This document shows, in pieces, positions 61,108 to 64,000 of a stretch of 64,000 nt of DNA. The stretch is from Undaria pinnatifida. Lineage: Eukaryota; Sar; Phaeophyceae; Laminariales; Alariaceae. The stretch's first letter is position 1, and each line of letters begins with the position of its first letter. The notes beneath the pieces were generated by a model, which did no database searches, was not told where the DNA came from, and saw nothing but the letters and a program-made list of their open reading frames with translations. The stretch covers positions 2,180,944-2,244,943 of the forward strand of contig JABAKD010000022.1 of the NCBI GenBank assembly GCA_012845835.1, given 5' to 3'. Made by a program: the position numbers and the translations under genes.

Positions 61108-63276
61108 CTAATAGACCCACGCCCATAGCCGACACCCGTCGTCGACATTGCCGCGGATTTTGGACCAGTCTTCGAGTCTGGGCACATCGCCGTCCATCAC
61201 CGGTTCGGCGCGGGCGGTGTCCGATGCGGGTGCTGGTGCGTCGAATTTCGATGGTGAGATGATTCCGGTGATCATCTTTACGTTGTCGGAAGCATTGCCC
61301 GAGCTCGAGGAGACACAAACCACGAATTTTGTCCCGGGTCCATGTTTTTTATCAACCTGGAGTGTTCAGAGTTAATATTGCACGAATCACAACGGAAACG
61401 AAAAAACGGCCGAATTGTTGTGGCGCGCGCTTAGAAAGGCGAGAACTTATTATTGTAATGATGAAGTGGTATTTTAGAGTGGTGGGAGAAACGGGGAGGG
61501 TGCGATGCGATAGGGAACCACATCTACACATATCCGAGTTAAAAGTGAATGCACGACAATAACTTAAAAGTGTGGTGAGCTTAAACTTTTTAGCGCTGGA
61601 AAAAATGAACGTACACTTTAATATTTCCACGTAGTATATACCCAAAAACGTAGGTGAGGATTACACACTATAAAATTGCGCCCCCCGTTTCGGTATCAAA
61701 TCGTCTGGAAATTGCGCTTCACATGTGTCCACGTACAGTGCAGTAACAAACAAGTTAGAAATCACCTCCCAAAAGAACGAAATTCATACAACTAAAATAA
61801 CAAAATCATGGCGGCCTTCATTATTATTTGATTAGCTGTGATTGGAATAATCACGCAACGTAACTAAATAAACTGTTGCATATTTTGGTTGAATGTCAGG
61901 ACTAATTGTGTTTGGTTGTGTCAAGGGGTTGGAGAAAACGGTTGTTGTTCACATAGCCCATGCGCTAATGTCCACGTCCTATCATAACACAACAATAACT
62001 AGAGTGAAACCTACACCATCCGTGTTTCCTTCGCAAATCCTGCAGCCAACAAACGACCACCGCGAAAATTGCCTCATAATATGGGCGAGGGGGAAAACCA
62101 GATACTCAGGTTTTGCTACTGGAACTATGGTATGTCGAGTCCTGACCATAGAACATACCTTGCTTTTAAAGCACGGCATGCGTTCCTATCGACCGTATGT
62201 GCGTATGATATCATACTTAAACTCACCCCACGCAGCAGGCGGCGAACCCCGTTACCCGTCTTGTACAGTGGAACCCCATATTGAGGCCCCACGAAGACCA
62301 GTCCATCGTGCCGCTGCTTGAGTTCCCTCCTCGCCTTAACGGTCTTCAGCCCCCTTACAATCCACTCCATGTCTTCGCCGCAAATGCACCCGCTTTCCAG
62401 CTCCGCCAATACCCTCACGGCTTTCTTGCGGTCGTTCATCACCCTCTTTGAGCAGAGGATGTCTGTGATGACGGCAGTGACGCGGGGCTGGTCCAAAGGG
62501 GGGAAGAACATGCCTCCCAGCGGGTTGGCCGAGAAGGTGTTCGGAGACGGCGGCGTCGGCGGTGGTACTAGCGGCGGCGGTGCTAGCCGCGACGCTGTGG
62601 GTGGCATAGACGTCGGTACTGCGAGCGAGAGTGGTTCGATATCCGGTGATTGAAGAGCCTTGCCCATGGAAAAAGTCGATGGCGATGAGAGCGGCTGAGT
62701 GGACAGTGCCGGAGGCCCCTTTCCACTTGAAGATGGAATGGCCAGGGGTTTGTAGGACGTGGAGGCGTCTTCAACGAAGGAGTCGCCGTCCTCGCTTCTG
62801 CTGTCAATAGCGCCATCCACCACGACCTCATCGACGATTGCTGGTGGCAGCAGTACTAACGGGGTCGGCTCAGGGGGCCATGGAAGTTGCGAGTCGTCCA
62901 TGAAGGCAGAAGCCGGCGGTGGTGAAAGCGGCGGTGTGGGCGGTGGCATGGATCCCTCTTCGTTCGAGAAAGAAAGGGGCGGGGGCTTAGAAGGGCCCGA
63001 ACAGATGTGGTCATGTCTGCCAAGAGCATCTGCGATGAACTCCCCGGTGACGGTGGCCAGCTCGACCTGGCCGCTAGACGACGGCGGTGCTCGGTCGCCT
63101 GTTTGTGTGCCGCTCTGGCTGCTGCCGGGCAACGGCGACGCTGAGGCGATTGCTTCGTTGTCGGCCTGATCGCTTGGCGACGGCAATGTGGAGACGATCG
63201 GCTCGGCGACGATGGTGTCATCGGATCTGTCGAAATCGAAAACGGTAGACGTGGGGAGCGGTAGCTCGATGGTCAT
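61108..63276 (-). CDS. Unrecognised two-exon gene, Pro/Ser-rich N-terminus
   Basis: Exon 1 is 63276-62227: ATG TIELPLPTSTVFDF, then about 260 residues rich in Pro, Ser and acidic residues (probably disordered), then a compact basic-acidic segment (VITDILCSKRVMNDRKKAVR, GCICGEDMEWIVRGLKTVKA, LVFVGPQYGVPLYKT). It ends at a GTGAGT donor in phase 0. Exon 2 is 61356-61108, opening after CTCCAG with VDKKHGPGTKFVVCV and ending LEDWSKIRGNVDDGC...WAWVY before TAG, in the right phase. Together about 432 residues. The frame is open far longer than chance in this window, and codon choice is GC-rich and gene-like. The frame stays open upstream of the ATG to 63,315, with an AG just before it, so the coding part could begin in an upstream exon. 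I know no family with these motifs. The C-terminus may instead continue to 60,735. Confidence 0.6.
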
Positions 63277-63449
63277 GCCTCCCACCTGAGTTGTCAGTGC
63301 AGTTGAAGTAGACACGGGAGCGACGCGGGAGGGAGGTATTCAAACGGAGAGCGGGAAAGATAGGCGTTGTTGTGTTGTGGCGCGAATACCTTGCAAATGC
63401 ATACCAGGTATATCCAGCCGGTGCAGTGGAGAGAGTTACGGTACTCCGT

Positions 63450-63931
63450 CCCGAAAACAAGGCTAAGGACTTTTACCCTGCACCACCTGCTTACCCTTCT
63501 TTCCACCGTCACATCACCACCCACGCGCCATGCCACTCTCTATACAGGTGCTACAAGTCGGCCTCTATAGTCTGCTTGAAACCGGATGCAACGATAACGA
63601 ACAGGCGCACACGGTGAGTTAGTGGGTTAGCGAGTGAATGAGTAATGAGTGACTGAAGGATTGAATTGGTGAGTCAGAGGGTGTAGTGCAGCTGTACCAT
63701 ACCATCTGACTCACTAATTCAATCCTTTAGTTACCCATTACTCATTCACTCGATAACTCACTAACTCACCGTTTGGGTCTGTTCGTTATCGTTGCATCCG
63801 GTTCCAGGCAGACTGTGGAGATCGGCTTGTTGCCTGCATGGGGAGTGGCATGGCGCGTGGGTGTTGGTGTGACGGTGGAGAGAAGGGAAAGCAAGTGGCG
63901 CCGTGTGAAACTCCTTAGCCTTGTTTTCGGG
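63450..63931. repeat. Large imperfect palindrome, arms about 235 bp
   Basis: 63,450-63,685 and 63,698-63,931 are reverse complements at about 85% by eye, around a spacer of about 12 bp. Each arm contains CCGGATGCAACGATAACGAA followed by CGGTGAGTTAGTG, so each arm carries the same exon-like end and donor site, pointing inwards. Arm proteins differ by mostly conservative changes (IVCLKPDATITNR against TVCLEPDATITNR). Confidence 0.85.
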
Positions 63932-64000
63932 ATGTTTTGATACCAACGTACCAAATTATCTAAAGTTTGCTATTTACTACCGGTATAGACTATGCTATCA

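Noticed and set aside
62759-63169. Plus-strand 136-codon frame rich in Ser and Gly
   Set aside because: It is the shadow of the Pro/Ser-rich first exon on the minus strand.

Overview
The window looks like a piece of a large, intron-rich, repeat-laden eukaryotic nuclear genome. Every recognisable gene is split into short exons by long GT-AG introns, the introns and spacers are full of microsatellites, and more than a third of the window is recognisable transposon or repeat sequence. There are no bacterial operons or ribosome-binding sites. The style (short exons, kilobase introns, dense simple repeats, hAT and Copia elements) would fit a stramenopile such as a brown alga, but nothing in the sequence proves the lineage.

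Layout. 0.6-3.9 kb, minus strand: the middle of a spastin-like MIT-AAA ATPase gene, running off the left edge. 5.98-10.24 kb: a complete hAT DNA transposon (TIRs, 8-bp target duplication, five-exon transposase) whose transposase is dead through two stop codons and two frameshifts. 10.2-13.5 kb: low-complexity and dispersed repeat debris. 13.5-28.1 kb: two head-to-tail copies of an unnamed composite repeat of about 4 kb (here 'element R'), each ending in the same perfect 13-bp hairpin. The second copy was split later by a 6.2-kb Copia LTR retrotransposon with 512-bp LTRs, a 5-bp target duplication and a frameshifted gag-pol. 28.1-31.2 kb: tRNA-like and palindromic small repeats. 31.3-40.3 kb, probably to 43.1 kb, plus strand: a MAPKK-like protein kinase gene of eight or nine exons. 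43-52 kb: mostly non-coding, with an inverted, rearranged copy of kinase introns plus one exon at 48.3-50.2 kb. 52.3-56.4 kb, minus strand: a decayed second Copia element with a minisatellite inside it. 56.9-60.7 kb: no gene recognised. 61.1-63.3 kb, minus strand: an unrecognised gene with a long Pro/Ser-rich first exon. 63.45-63.93 kb: a large imperfect palindrome.

The two recognisable host genes are a putative microtubule-severing ATPase and a putative MAP-kinase-cascade kinase. Nothing suggests that they work together. The main story is element nesting and local duplication: R duplicated in tandem, Copia then inserted in one copy, and kinase intron-exon material was copied in inverted orientation about 11 kb away. 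Exon borders were placed by hand by requiring GT-AG ends, matching phase and protein continuity. Coordinates of repeats without sharp ends are approximate.
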